This document shows, one piece after another, positions 7,614 through 15,371 of a stretch of DNA of 24,212 nucleotides (the stretch's first letter is position 1; the number at the start of each line of letters is the position of its first letter). The translations under genes were made by a program, and so were the position numbers. The notes beneath the pieces were generated by a model, which did no database searches, was not told where the DNA came from, and saw only the letters and a list, made by a program, of their open reading frames with translations. The stretch comes from JAGLTN01 sp035403325 (GTDB lineage Bacteria > Planctomycetota > Phycisphaerae > Sedimentisphaerales > Anaerobacaceae), in assembly GCA_964492365.1 (NCBI GenBank), contig CAZBKA010000037.1, positions 1 to 24,212 on the forward strand, read 5' to 3'.

Positions 7614-8606
7614 ATGTCTTATAAAACTGCTAAGAAAATTGTTTTGTTGGTTTTGATTTCAGTTCTGATGTTATGTGTTGGCGGAAAAGTATTTGCAGCT
7701 AAGCCAGATGAAGCTGCTCAAAAAGAAAAACCTGCACCAGTTGCAAATGAAGCTGTACCTGCTGCTGGAGAGACAGTGGCAAAAGCAGACCCAAATTATG
7801 ACCCGAAAGAAGTTATTGCCAAAGTAGGCGATGAGGTGCTTACAAGAGAAAAAATAAACTGGATGCAGGAAAATGCTTCTCCGGACATTGTAAAGAAAAT
7901 AGCGGACTGGTGGATTGAGACTGAGCTTTTATATGGTGACGCTGTCAAGTCGCAAGAAATGTTCCAAGATGATATGGATAAATACCTGTTTGAGCTCCAG
8001 CGTAAAAAATTGTATGTGGTTAAATTTGTTGAATATTTACAGATGAAGGAATTTGTTATCAGCGATGAGGAAGCTAAGGAATATTACGAAAAAAATAAGG
8101 CAACTGATATCAACCTCCAGAATGTCGGACAGGCAACATTTACTCATATTGAGTCTGATACATTAGAAAAGGCTCAGGGGGTTCTCGAAAAGCTCAAGGC
8201 AGGCGGAGACATTAAGGAACTTGCCAAGACTGAATCAATTGCCAAAGATGCCAAGCAGGGTGGCTATATGATAAAAATTGGCTTTGGTGTTATTCAGAGA
8301 CGGTTTGGTTCTGAAATGGCTGCACAGATTGAAAAAGCCGAACTTAATAAACTTATAGGCCCGCTAAAAAACAAAAACGAAAAGTATGAAATAATTTCAG
8401 TTGAAAGCTTGAAAAAAACCGAGATTTTGCCTCTTGAAAAAGCTCGTAAAAAGATTGATGCTACATTGCTTGGAAAAAAGAGGGAACAGTATTTCAGTGA
8501 TTACAGAGAAAATCTTAAGAAAGATAATGCTGAAAAAATATATCGTTCGCCAATATTAGATAAAATAGTAGAGCAAGGCTCAGAACCTAATGAGGTGAAA
8601 AAGTAA
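7614..8606 (+). CDS. Periplasmic PpiC/SurA-like peptidyl-prolyl isomerase or chaperone
   Basis: Exported protein of 330 residues. The signal peptide is residues 1-28 with a cut after VFA. A Pro/Ala/Glu-rich linker runs to about residue 60, and a SurA-type N-terminal chaperone segment (VIAKVGDEVLTREKINWM and on) to about 150. Next is a parvulin-like region (about 150-265) with ATFTHIESDTLEKAQGVLEKL, GGDIKELAKTES and GPLKNKNEKYEIISV. This matches the usual PpiC order, but the central 'G-G-lG-f' segment is only partly kept (GGYMIKIGFGV), so catalytic activity is uncertain. A basic C-terminal helix follows. It would help outer-membrane or secreted proteins fold, fitting the exported proteins around it. 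AAGGAG lies ten bases before the ATG. It is single, and ends at the bidirectional terminator at 8648. Confidence 0.75.
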   Translation: MSYKTAKKIVLLVLISVLMLCVGGKVFAAKPDEAAQKEKPAPVANEAVPAAGETVAKADPNYDPKEVIAKVGDEVLTREKINWMQENASPDIVKKIADWWIETELLYGDAVKSQEMFQDDMDKYLFELQRKKLYVVKFVEYLQMKEFVISDEEAKEYYEKNKATDINLQNVGQATFTHIESDTLEKAQGVLEKLKAGGDIKELAKTESIAKDAKQGGYMIKIGFGVIQRRFGSEMAAQIEKAELNKLIGPLKNKNEKYEIISVESLKKTEILPLEKARKKIDATLLGKKREQYFSDYRENLKKDNAEKIYRSPILDKIVEQGSEPNEVKK

Positions 8607-8647
8607 GAAAAGAATAACACTGTAAAAATTGCAAGTTGCAAAAACCC

Positions 8648-8684
8648 AAAGAGGTCTCTTATAAAGAGGCCTCTTTTTTATTTT
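8648..8684 (+). terminator. Strong intrinsic terminator, shared by convergent genes
   Basis: Arms AAAGAGGTCTCTT (8648-8660) and AAGAGGCCTCTTT (8664-8676) pair over 13 positions with one G-T. A three-base loop separates them, and a T-rich tail runs to 8684. It terminates the foldase gene. On the other strand the arms encode the last residues of the ParA protein, and its TAA spans the loop edge. Confidence 0.85.
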
Positions 8685-9597
8685 CCGCCAAAGAAGACGC
8701 CTGCTTTATCTCCCTGATTTCAATATCAACTGTTTTTGGGATGTCACTTTCTACTCGTTGTGGTTCAGCTTCAGTACTATCAACTTGCGGCAATTCAACT
8801 GCTTCTTTCAGTTCGCTATTATAGAAAAATTCTGCGATTTTTCGGTAGTCCTCAGCTCCATTGCAGTTTTCCTCATATTCGAATATTGTTTTGCCATAGC
8901 TTGGAGCTTCTGCCAGTTTGATATTTCTGCGGACATACACAGGTAATAATTGAGCTTGCGACCAGGCACAATTTGTTCCCCTTGCACTTTCAAGAAATTG
9001 CTCGATATCAGCTTTAACTTCATTAGGCAATGATGCCCTTGAATCAAACATGCAAAGCAAAATACCTTTAACCTTAAGGCTTGGATTGATTCGTTTATTA
9101 ACAAGGTCTATTGTTTGAAGTAGTTTCCCAAACCCCTGTAATGCCAGAAAGTGAGGCTGAAGCGGAATCAATACCTCGTCCGCACATGCCAAAGCGTTTA
9201 AAGTCAGCAGCCCTAGTGAAGGAGCACAGTCTATCAATATGTAGTCGAATCTATCTTTTATTTTATCGACGGCTTCACGAAGAATTATCTCTCTGCCGAC
9301 AACCGATACAAGCTCACTTTCAGCACCTACCAGATTAATGTTAGCCGCCAATAGCCATAGATTTTTACGAACCTCTATCATCTCGTCTTCAAAGCTTGCC
9401 TGTTGTGTAAGCACTTTGTAAGAGCCTGCTTCAATTGTTTCCGGATTCAGACCCAAATGTATCGTAAGATGTGCCTGTGGATCAAGATCAATGGCCGCTA
9501 CCTTAAAACCTTTTACAGCAAGTGCTGCGGCAATATTCGTCGTTGTTGTAGTTTTTCCTACACCACCTTTTTGGTTCAGTACCGCTATTATCCTCAA
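8659..9597 (-). CDS. parA: ParA/Soj-family ATPase, no ParB next to it
   Basis: Deviant-Walker ATPase of 312 residues that in chromosomes or plasmids positions DNA or protein cargo. Visible: KGGVGKTT at 10-17 with the signature Lys, the switch DLDPQ at 37-41, and Walker B ILIDCAPSLG with Asp123. A 50-residue Glu-rich tail beyond the ParA fold is unlike Soj (about 255 residues). No ParB or parS-like element is visible. The start is TTG at 9597, six bases after GAGGT; an in-frame TGA lies four codons upstream, so no other start exists. It follows nusB by 42 bases, probably in the ribH-nusB-parA unit. Whether it segregates the chromosome or places another cargo is unknown. Its end overlaps the terminator. 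Confidence 0.9.
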   Translation of the reverse strand: MRIIAVLNQKGGVGKTTTTTNIAAALAVKGFKVAAIDLDPQAHLTIHLGLNPETIEAGSYKVLTQQASFEDEMIEVRKNLWLLAANINLVGAESELVSVVGREIILREAVDKIKDRFDYILIDCAPSLGLLTLNALACADEVLIPLQPHFLALQGFGKLLQTIDLVNKRINPSLKVKGILLCMFDSRASLPNEVKADIEQFLESARGTNCAWSQAQLLPVYVRRNIKLAEAPSYGKTIFEYEENCNGAEDYRKIAEFFYNSELKEAVELPQVDSTEAEPQRVESDIPKTVDIEIREIKQASSLAENKKEASL

Positions 9598-9639
9598 TCG
9601 GCCACCTCACAAAATGCTTAATTGAAAAATCCTTTTATT

Positions 9640-10056
9640 CTACTCGTCCGCAGATTTCAGTTTTTTCTTTACTGCGTCAAGTACGCCGTTAATAAAGCCC
9701 GGCGATTTGTCCGTGCTGTATTTTTTCGCAAGTTCTATTGCTTCGTTTATAATAACTTTTTTCGGAATATCATCGCAAAATAAAAATTGATAAACCGAAA
9801 GTCGTAAAATACTTTTATCTACAGGTGAAAGGCGAGACATCTTCCATTTTAATGTCGAACCGATTATGAGTTCATCGCAGCGAATGACATTATCCCACGT
9901 TTCTTTGGTCCACTTCATTGCGAGATCTCTGACCATGTCATCGCCGTCACTCTCTATGAAGAAACTAAATAATCTGCTAAGCAGTTCTGAGCCTTGAACA
10001 TCAAGTTGGAATAATCCCTGCATTGCTAATTCTCTGGCTCTTGTTCTTCTGTCCAC
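9640..10056 (-). CDS. nusB: Transcription antitermination factor NusB
   Basis: NusB binds boxA RNA with NusE (S10) to keep RNA polymerase elongating through rRNA operons. The protein has the classical all-helical pattern: RRTRARELAMQGLFQLDVQG at the N-terminus, the middle CDELIIGSTLKWKMSRLSPVDKSILR (split here: LSPVDKSILRLSVYQFLF), and KKVIINEAIELAKKYSTDKSPGFINGVLDAV near the end (core NEAIELAKKYS). Length 138 residues is normal. I chose GTG at 10056: AGAGG lies six bases upstream and the product starts at the family's usual place. An in-frame TTG at 10080 has no ribosome site. It sits between ribH (57-base gap) and parA, the common ribH-nusB order. Confidence 0.9.
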   Translation of the reverse strand: MDRRTRARELAMQGLFQLDVQGSELLSRLFSFFIESDGDDMVRDLAMKWTKETWDNVIRCDELIIGSTLKWKMSRLSPVDKSILRLSVYQFLFCDDIPKKVIINEAIELAKKYSTDKSPGFINGVLDAVKKKLKSADE

Positions 10057-10113
10057 TATGGGCCTCTGGTAAAATTTCAAATAACGATCTAATAATTAAT
10101 ACAAAAATACAAA

Positions 10114-10578
10114 CTAAATCTGGTTGATTACATTGACCATCTCGATAGCGGTTAAAGCGGCATTGGCGCCGAAGTTACCCATCTTGGTCCCCGCACGCTC
10201 GACAGCCTGCTCGATTGTATCACAAGTCAAAACACCGAATGTTACTGGTATGTTTGCTTCATAATTAAGCTGACCAATACCTCTGGTTACCTGCTGACAC
10301 ACATAATCATAATGGTTCGTCTGCCCTCTGATCACTGCACCGAGACAAATCACCGCTGCATATTTACTGCTTTGTGCTAACTTCTTGGCAGCCATTGTTA
10401 TTTCACATGCACCAGGAACCCAGACCACAGTTATCTGTTTTTCATCCGCGCCGTGTCTTTCCAGGCAATCTACCGCACCGCCCAAAAGTTTAGAAGTAAT
10501 AAATTCATTAAACCGACTTACAACTATCGCATAATTGCCTTTACCTGCAATTAACTGGCCTTTTATTTCCGTAACCAT
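10114..10578 (-). CDS. ribH: 6,7-dimethyl-8-ribityllumazine synthase
   Basis: Penultimate riboflavin enzyme, joining 5-amino-6-ribitylaminouracil and dihydroxybutanone phosphate in a cytoplasmic capsid-like complex. The protein has 154 residues, the family's normal length. Motifs in order are SRFNEF, VPGACEI, GAVIRGQTNHYDYV with the catalytic His, and ERAGTKMGNFGANAALTAIEM. ATG 10578 has GGAGA six bases upstream. A farther start at 10671 lies upstream of the likely promoter and would add an unrelated hydrophobic leader. Other rib genes are not in the window. No FMN riboswitch consensus is visible in the leader. It is first of the ribH-nusB-parA run. Confidence 0.95.
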   Translation of the reverse strand: MVTEIKGQLIAGKGNYAIVVSRFNEFITSKLLGGAVDCLERHGADEKQITVVWVPGACEITMAAKKLAQSSKYAAVICLGAVIRGQTNHYDYVCQQVTRGIGQLNYEANIPVTFGVLTCDTIEQAVERAGTKMGNFGANAALTAIEMVNVINQI

Positions 10579-10626
10579 TATCATTCTCCAAATAAAATAT
10601 CCGTAGGCCCCACATTTTAGCCTGCG

Positions 10627-10737
10627 TATTATAAGACTTAAGCCAACGGTTTTCCAGAAAAACCACAGCAATAGTAGCCTTTATAAAAACCACTTACTAT
10701 AAGACTTATTGTTAACCTGCTTTATTATAAGAACTTA
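10627..10737. repeat. Three dispersed copies of TAYTATAAGACTTA
   Basis: Copies at 10627-10640 (TATTATAAGACTTA), 10695-10708 (TACTATAAGACTTA) and 10723-10737 (the same with one extra A). They lie in the divergent gap between ribH and the TPR gene. Each carries a -10-like TATAAT or TATAGT on the minus strand, so they may be regulator sites or duplicated promoters. Confidence 0.55.
10628..10656 (-). promoter_or_regulatory. ribH: Promoter of ribH-nusB-parA
   Basis: Minus-strand TGGAAA (10656-10651), a 17-base spacer, then TATAAT (10633-10628), giving a leader of roughly 40-45 bases. The -10 box is part of the first copy of the TATTATAAGACTTA repeat. Confidence 0.45.
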
Positions 10738-10873
10738 CAAAGGCAATTGCCAGTGTTTTTTTGTGAGAATAAAAAAACTGTTAAAATGGGCAAAATCAAG
10801 TGAAACGACCACTATTTCTGAGCGATAGTCCAATATCTGATTTAATGTTTAAGTAATTATTTAGGATATAGCA

Positions 10874-12241
10874 ATGATCTTTGATGAAAATTCATACGAT
10901 TCATTTGACAGGGCTGAAGAAATAGCGCGTTATGCTCATGAACTTTATGAGGATGGCAAAGTAGCGATGTCACTGATTCAGCTTCAGGAGGCGTTGGAGA
11001 TAAATCCCTCCAGCAGCTCATTGCATTTCAATAAAGCACTGGCTCTTGACTCGATGAATAGTTTTGAAGAGGCCATCAAAGAATACAAAGCCGCCCTTGA
11101 GCTTACGGGAGATGATCTGGAGGCACTCAATTCCTTGGCAATTGATTATACTCGAATCGGTCTGTATGACCTTGCAATAGAAACATTTGAAAAGATCGAA
11201 AACATAGACCGGGATTTTGAACCTTCTTATTGCAACAGGATAATAGCGTATACTGAAATGAATAAGCACGAAAAAGCAGAGGAAATGTTTTACCTCGCTC
11301 AGCAAATAAAGCCGGATTGTGCATTGTGTTTTTATAATATTGGTAACAGTCTCTTTATAAGAGGCGAATATCAAAAAGCGATTAGTTGCTGGATAAAAAC
11401 TTCCAAACTCGAATCTGACCACCCTCAGATAAATTTCCGCATTGCCCAGGCTTATTGGTTTGATGGTGATTATCAGACAAGCAGAGAATACTTCCTTGCT
11501 GAACTGCGAGAAAATCCAGGTGATACTGATGTTATTATTGATTTTGGATTGTTCCTGCTTCAGCTTGGTGACATCGAATCAGCAAAAGAAAAGTTCAATA
11601 GGGTACTGGAATTTGTCCCTGACCATGCACAAGCTATGTTTTATCTTGGTGAGATAGCTTTTAATAAAGGCAATTTCAGCGACGCTGAACAACTGTTCCA
11701 TAAAGCCATATTAAACGATAACACTCTTGTTGGCCCTAATTACAGGCTTGCCCAGTATGCTCTGCAAAAGGCCCAAATAGACTTGGCAAGAGAATTCCTC
11801 TTTGAAGAAATGAAACTCGACCCTCAAGAAAGCCAGGCTTTAATATCCATGGGATCAATATTCCTCCAGACTGGTGATTATGATTATGCAACTCATTGTC
11901 TCCTTAGAGCTATTGATTCTGACGGCGACAACCCCGAGCCATATTACTACCTGGCTTTGGTAAGTGCAACAAGAGGACTGTTAGAAGAAGCAGACGAATT
12001 TTTCGGGAAGGCTTTAGATATAGACCCTAATCATATATTTACTTTGAAAGACTCAGCGATTCTCTGCCTTGCAACAGGCAAACTCAACCTGGCAGCAGAT
12101 AGAATCGAAAAAGCGGAAAAGATTATTGGCAGTGACAGCGAAACAAAATCTCTCCGGAGAAAAATCAGACTCGCCAGACTAGCCAGCAAAGCCGAAGATA
12201 TAATATTCAGCGCCTTCACTGATAAGACCAAAGACAACTAA
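10874..12241 (+). CDS. Tetratricopeptide-repeat protein
   Basis: Protein of 455 residues made almost wholly of TPR units, about eleven, from residue 14 to 440. Repeated features are the alternating W/Y-G-A-P pattern and the 34-residue step, for example NSFEEAIKEYKAALEL, GLYDLAIETFEKI, GEYQKAISCWIKT and NFSDAEQLFHKAIL. There is no signal peptide or membrane helix, so it is cytoplasmic; such proteins scaffold complexes. No catalytic domain is visible and the partner is unknown. ATG 10874 follows AGGATA. It is transcribed alone, divergent from ribH, and faces the pseudopilin gene 14 bases after its stop, with a short hairpin between. Confidence 0.85.
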   Translation: MIFDENSYDSFDRAEEIARYAHELYEDGKVAMSLIQLQEALEINPSSSSLHFNKALALDSMNSFEEAIKEYKAALELTGDDLEALNSLAIDYTRIGLYDLAIETFEKIENIDRDFEPSYCNRIIAYTEMNKHEKAEEMFYLAQQIKPDCALCFYNIGNSLFIRGEYQKAISCWIKTSKLESDHPQINFRIAQAYWFDGDYQTSREYFLAELRENPGDTDVIIDFGLFLLQLGDIESAKEKFNRVLEFVPDHAQAMFYLGEIAFNKGNFSDAEQLFHKAILNDNTLVGPNYRLAQYALQKAQIDLAREFLFEEMKLDPQESQALISMGSIFLQTGDYDYATHCLLRAIDSDGDNPEPYYYLALVSATRGLLEEADEFFGKALDIDPNHIFTLKDSAILCLATGKLNLAADRIEKAEKIIGSDSETKSLRRKIRLARLASKAEDIIFSAFTDKTKDN

Positions 12242-12263
12242 GTGACTGTTACGCTTTAGTCAC
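12242..12263. repeat. Hairpin between convergent TPR and pilin genes
   Basis: GTGACT (12242-12247) and AGTCAC (12258-12263) pair perfectly around a ten-base loop. It overlaps the stop codon of the pseudopilin. There is no T-run, so it is a weak terminator candidate at best. Confidence 0.35.
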
Positions 12264-13047
12264 CCTGTAAACCTTTCATCCATTCAGGCCACACCGGATA
12301 ATCTTCATTTGTGTCAAATTCCCTATGCCAGCGTAAACGCCATAATTGTTTAAGAGCGACCTGTCTTACCGAAAAATCCAAAAACACACAGTTTACAAAA
12401 CCAAAATGACGATTTATGCAAAAATATCCTGTTCCGGAAATCTTACTATTACCCAAAGAAGTTTCCGTTTCTGTGACAACTTTTGCCAATGGTTCATCTT
12501 TAGCGTTTAGAGGCAGTCCTCCAAATGCCAAGGAATCAAGCATCAGAGGGATCTCACTGCTTCGCCTGACATTTGTAGTCCGCCAGCAATATCTGGGTGG
12601 TTTGTTGTATGCACCTACTCCAGTTATATCAGGACCAGGGTTGCATACCCACAGATTAAGACCCAAGCTGCCATAATAACCGTGCCAATCTCCCCAGGCC
12701 TCATATTTACCACCATATACATTAGTCGTATCGTTATCCTTGGTAGCCATTGGACAATATAGCAAATCTCGGTTGTCAGCATAATACTCTTTTGTAACTT
12801 CCATCCACCATTTGCTCTCTTTGCCTATGTAGCCGGGGTGAAACTTGCCGTCGTTGTCACCTGTATACATAAGAAATACACTGCCCCATTGTTTCAGATT
12901 GGCCCGGCAGACAGTAGCTTTGCCTTGTGCCCTGACCCTCGACAATGCAGGCATCAAAATACCCATCAAAAGAGCAATTATTGCAATGACCACAAGAAGT
13001 TCAACTAGTGTGAATCCTTTTAATCTGCTAAAATTTATCGCTTTCAT
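12256..13047 (-). CDS. Type II secretion/type IV pseudopilin, planctomycete H-X9-DG-like
   Basis: Exported pseudopilin of 263 residues. The prepilin site is KGFTLVELL: leader cut after Gly11, mature Phe12, and the conserved Glu16 at mature position 5. The hydrophobic helix runs to about residue 32. Residues 40-262 form the variable head of the planctomycete 'prepilin-type N-terminal cleavage/methylation' proteins, with Cys in VCRANLKQWGSVFLMYTGDN, a YCPMATKDN segment, and a late HFGFVNCVFLDFSVR related to the H-X9-DG ending. ATG 13047 follows GGGGT. The gene stands alone; no gsp/pil assembly genes are in the window. Planctomycetes carry many such paralogues of unknown task. The role as a secretion pseudopilin or minor surface protein is inferred. 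Confidence 0.85.
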   Translation of the reverse strand: MKAINFSRLKGFTLVELLVVIAIIALLMGILMPALSRVRAQGKATVCRANLKQWGSVFLMYTGDNDGKFHPGYIGKESKWWMEVTKEYYADNRDLLYCPMATKDNDTTNVYGGKYEAWGDWHGYYGSLGLNLWVCNPGPDITGVGAYNKPPRYCWRTTNVRRSSEIPLMLDSLAFGGLPLNAKDEPLAKVVTETETSLGNSKISGTGYFCINRHFGFVNCVFLDFSVRQVALKQLWRLRWHREFDTNEDYPVWPEWMKGLQGD

Positions 13048-13382
13048 TTGACCCCAGCATAAAAATTAAAATAGCACAACTACAGTATGACAATTATAAG
13101 CATTTTATTAATGTCAAATTGCGTAAAATACCAGTCATATTGCGGCATAAGCTTGTTTTTGATTATTAGCCCAACCGATATTGCACCGCTGAGGTGTTGT
13201 CATATAATAAATTATTCCTCCTTGCTGGCAAATGTTAAGAAACCTCATTTGCCTCGAAATAAAAGCCCCTAAAACGCCCGCTAACCGTAGAAATCGATTA
13301 TATTTATGGCACTTTTTGTGCCTTATTACAGGAAAATATGTTGAATTTCTTAAAAAATTAGTTAACCTGATAGCCTCTGGTT
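13048..13382. other. Gene-free stretch between pilin gene and tRNA-Leu
   Basis: 335 bases without a convincing gene. It holds the pilin promoter at its left end, a GGCAC-TTTTT-GTGCC hairpin at 13308-13322, and a possible tRNA promoter (TTGAAT 13341-13346, 16 bases, TAACCT 13363-13368). TGACA (13088-13092) and TGTCA (13112-13116) form a loose inverted repeat over the pilin -35. Short reading frames here look random. Confidence 0.5.
13065..13093 (-). promoter_or_regulatory. Promoter of the pseudopilin gene
   Basis: Minus-strand TTGTCA (13093-13088), 17-base spacer and TTTAAT (13070-13065), both five of six to consensus, 17 bases before ATG 13047. The leader is very short. Confidence 0.55.
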
Positions 13383-13466
13383 GGCTGAGTGGCGGAATGG
13401 CAGACGCTGGGGATTTAAAATCCCCTGCCCTTAACGGGCGTGTGGGTTCGACTCCCACCTCGGCTA
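13383..13466 (+). tRNA. tRNA-Leu(UAA)
   Basis: 84-base tRNA with a long variable arm. Anticodon stem GGGGA/TCCCC closes the loop TTTAAAA, giving anticodon TAA. The D-stem GCG/CGC spans GGAATGGCAGA. Variable arm GCCC-TTAA-CGGGC follows. The T-arm GTGGG-TTCGACT-CCCAC is canonical. The acceptor GGCTGAG/CTCGGCT has G1-U72 and one more G-U pair; discriminator A, and the CCA is not encoded. It is a single tRNA, not part of a cluster. Confidence 0.95.
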
Positions 13467-13507
13467 ATGTGTTTCTTTCAATTCTTCAGAGAGTGTCTTT
13501 AAAAAAA

Positions 13508-13930
13508 TCAATGGCTATGCTGACTATGTGATTCTACAAGATTGACTTTACCGAGCTTGACGCCTTTAATGCTGACAATTTCCTCTCCCATTTTTTTAAT
13601 ATCGCCCACCTTACCCTTAAGAACGATTATTTCCATACATTCATGCGCATCCATGTGCACATGCATTGAACTGATAGTTTCAAGCAGATGGTTGTGCTGC
13701 AGTGAAGTAAGCTTTTGCATTACCTTAGTTGCATGATGGTCATAAACCAGAACGATCGCACCTATCGCATGAGTTTCGGGATTTTCAATAGTCTGTTCAC
13801 TCAGCTGCTGACGTATCAGATCGCGCAAAGCCTCCGATCTGCTTTCGTAGCCTTGCTTTTCGATCAACTTATCGAAATCACCCAGCAGCTCTTTTTCCAG
13901 CGATACACCAATCCTCTCAAGGCCTTTCAT
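13508..13930 (-). CDS. nikR: Nickel-responsive regulator NikR
   Basis: Ribbon-helix-helix repressor of 140 residues that senses Ni(II) and binds nickel-uptake or hydrogenase promoters. The N-terminus (RIGVSLEKELLGDFDKLIEK, then SRSEALRDLIRQQL) is the DNA-binding domain. The C-terminal ACT-like domain has the nickel ligands in family positions: His79 in LQHNH, His90 and His92 in MHVHM, and Cys98 in HECMEI. The His-rich tail SHSQHSH may add metal affinity. ATG 13930 follows AGGAGA. It has its own strong promoter and is separate from nearby genes. The NiFe hydrogenase at the right end makes nickel regulation coherent, but no NikR box is identified. The well-known E. coli GTATGA-N16-TCATAC site was not found nearby. 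Confidence 0.93.
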   Translation of the reverse strand: MKGLERIGVSLEKELLGDFDKLIEKQGYESRSEALRDLIRQQLSEQTIENPETHAIGAIVLVYDHHATKVMQKLTSLQHNHLLETISSMHVHMDAHECMEIIVLKGKVGDIKKMGEEIVSIKGVKLGKVNLVESHSQHSH

Positions 13931-13977
13931 ATATTCTCCTGCTAATCACAATTCAATACAATACCCAACAGCCCAAC

Positions 13978-14006
13978 ATTCTAACACCACCAGCCAAACC
14001 CGTCAA
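13978..14006 (-). promoter_or_regulatory. nikR: Promoter of nikR
   Basis: Minus-strand TTGACG (14006-14001), 17 bases, TAGAAT (13983-13978), five of six each, 48 bases before the start codon. It lies immediately after the terminator of the anti-sigma gene. Confidence 0.6.
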
Positions 14007-14011
14007 ATCCC

Positions 14012-14056
14012 CACAAATAAAAAAAGGCTGAGCTAAAATTGATTAGCTCAGCCTTT
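14012..14056 (-). terminator. Intrinsic terminator of the first sigma/anti-sigma unit
   Basis: Perfect 14-base arms: AAAGGCTGAGCTAA (14023-14036) and TTAGCTCAGCCTTT (14043-14056), loop of six. On the minus strand they are followed by TTTTTTTATTT down to 14012. Its 23-base distance from the stop at 14079 and the T-run make it a convincing rho-independent terminator for that strand. Confidence 0.9.
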
Positions 14057-14078
14057 GTGTGTAATATTTATGAGATTA

Positions 14079-15371
14079 TTATGGTATTTCATCTTCAGCT
14101 ACTTCATCGATCGTTAAATCGCCATAGATAACCTGATAGTTATTTGAGTCTTCAATCTGCCACCAGTAAAGCGGTTTTTCTGCCTGACCAAAGTAGACGG
14201 GTTCTTTGCTGGCGTGCCAGTTTTTTTGACTAACGATTTTCCTTTCTGCAAAAATGGCTCCCCATCGAAATGTATCGATGAAATCTGCAGCATTATTATA
14301 TTCCTGATATGGGTTCTGTCCCTTTTTAAATTTCTTTATGAACATTGGTTCGATTGTGTTTGGGTCCATCAAATCATTTACATCTATGGGAAGCAGACCA
14401 TCTGACATTTCTGACCAGAATTTAAGAGCTTCAATTAAATAGGTTTCATCTGGCTGAGAGAGTTCTTTCTCGTTTTTTTCATAATCTTCAGGGATTTCTG
14501 TGTCGAATAATGCAGGGTCCAAATCTATATTCCATTGAAAATCGGTCATTATTTCCTTGGTATATCGTGGCGTGCAATTACCACACAAGTCCCCACCGCG
14601 AGATATATCACTATCATCACCAAAGTCCTTCGAATGCAGAATTAGCATTTTTACAGGAAAATAATTGGGATCATCAGGTGGGATAGTTTCGCTTACAACA
14701 CGCAAGGGAAGATTAGTTTCCGGGTCTACCCAAATAGTGGTACAAGAAAAATTTAATGGCTGGAGATCCTCATATACCCTTGTTTCTGTCCCATCTAAGA
14801 TTTCATTGCCTACAAAGCGAATGCCTTTTTTGTGCCGAGTTGCGAGAAAACTGAGTGAGTTAAATAATTTCATTTCAGGTCGAGGCTTTACTACCGTGCG
14901 AAATCCTCTTTTGGTCTTAGAATCTAGTGTAAGGTTGATACCGTTTCTAGAATCAAATAGCATGACCGTATTTTTATTTAAAATAAGTCGTTTTACGCCG
15001 TTTTCGTTGATCATCACTTCGTCTTGTGGAAAGGAATCATCTTCCACTTGAAGGGTGGTTTTATAATACACACTTGTGGCTTTTTTAACTTGTTCCAACA
15101 TGTTGGCAAATGCTGGTGATGCCACATCAACTTTCATTCCGCACCGATTTAATCCTATAGCTACTGTTGCAATTATTACTACCGCAGCAGCGAGTTTTGC
15201 TATTTTACTTTGCATAAATATTCTCCATATCCCAGGCCGATAGGTCGGCTTCGATTGTTTAGATTTTTCCAGTTCGTTAATAAGTTCATTAAGTGCTGCA
15301 CTTTTCACTTCCGGATTAATTTTTATTCCGGCATTTTCTACCAGTTTTTTTATTTCATCTGCTGATCTCAT
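14079..15371 (-). CDS. Membrane anti-sigma-like protein, first module
   Basis: Protein of 430 residues whose gene overlaps the ECF sigma gene by 17 bases, the typical layout of a sigma factor and its anti-sigma. The cytoplasmic N-tail (1-50) is Lys/Glu-rich and ends in TYRPGIWRIFMQSKIAKLA. One membrane helix follows (about 58-75), then a large extracytoplasmic domain. Its early part (VYYKTTLQVEDDS, then LPLRVVSET, IDLDPALFDTEIPEDY) resembles the LolA-like/outer-membrane-lipoprotein-sorting fold common behind planctomycete sigma genes. Nothing resembling a zinc anti-sigma motif (HxxxCxxC) is visible, so the anti-sigma role is inferred from gene order and shape. ATG 15371 follows GAGGT. Transcription ends at the terminator 14056-14012. 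Confidence 0.65.
   Translation of the reverse strand: MRSADEIKKLVENAGIKINPEVKSAALNELINELEKSKQSKPTYRPGIWRIFMQSKIAKLAAAVVIIATVAIGLNRCGMKVDVASPAFANMLEQVKKATSVYYKTTLQVEDDSFPQDEVMINENGVKRLILNKNTVMLFDSRNGINLTLDSKTKRGFRTVVKPRPEMKLFNSLSFLATRHKKGIRFVGNEILDGTETRVYEDLQPLNFSCTTIWVDPETNLPLRVVSETIPPDDPNYFPVKMLILHSKDFGDDSDISRGGDLCGNCTPRYTKEIMTDFQWNIDLDPALFDTEIPEDYEKNEKELSQPDETYLIEALKFWSEMSDGLLPIDVNDLMDPNTIEPMFIKKFKKGQNPYQEYNNAADFIDTFRWGAIFAERKIVSQKNWHASKEPVYFGQAEKPLYWWQIEDSNNYQVIYGDLTIDEVAEDEIP
15195..15260 (-). repeat. 66-base segment repeated in both anti-sigma genes (copy 1)
   Basis: This stretch matches 17176-17241 at about 58 of 66 positions by eye. It encodes the shared YRPxIWRIxMQSKIxKLA segment next to the membrane helix. 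The rest of the two genes is far less alike. Confidence 0.8.

Noticed and set aside
10579..10672. FMN riboswitch upstream of ribH
   Set aside because: The leader is too short and shows none of the conserved RFN segments.
13085..13140. NikR operator (GTATGAC ... GTCATAT)
   Set aside because: The half-sites are 42 bases apart instead of 16 and lie at the pilin promoter rather than at a nickel gene.
13232..13531. 99-codon frame covering the tRNA
   Set aside because: It runs through the tRNA-Leu gene and into nikR antisense; not a plausible protein.
14665..15051. 128-codon plus-strand frame
   Set aside because: Shadow of the anti-sigma gene; no ribosome site and no domain signal.
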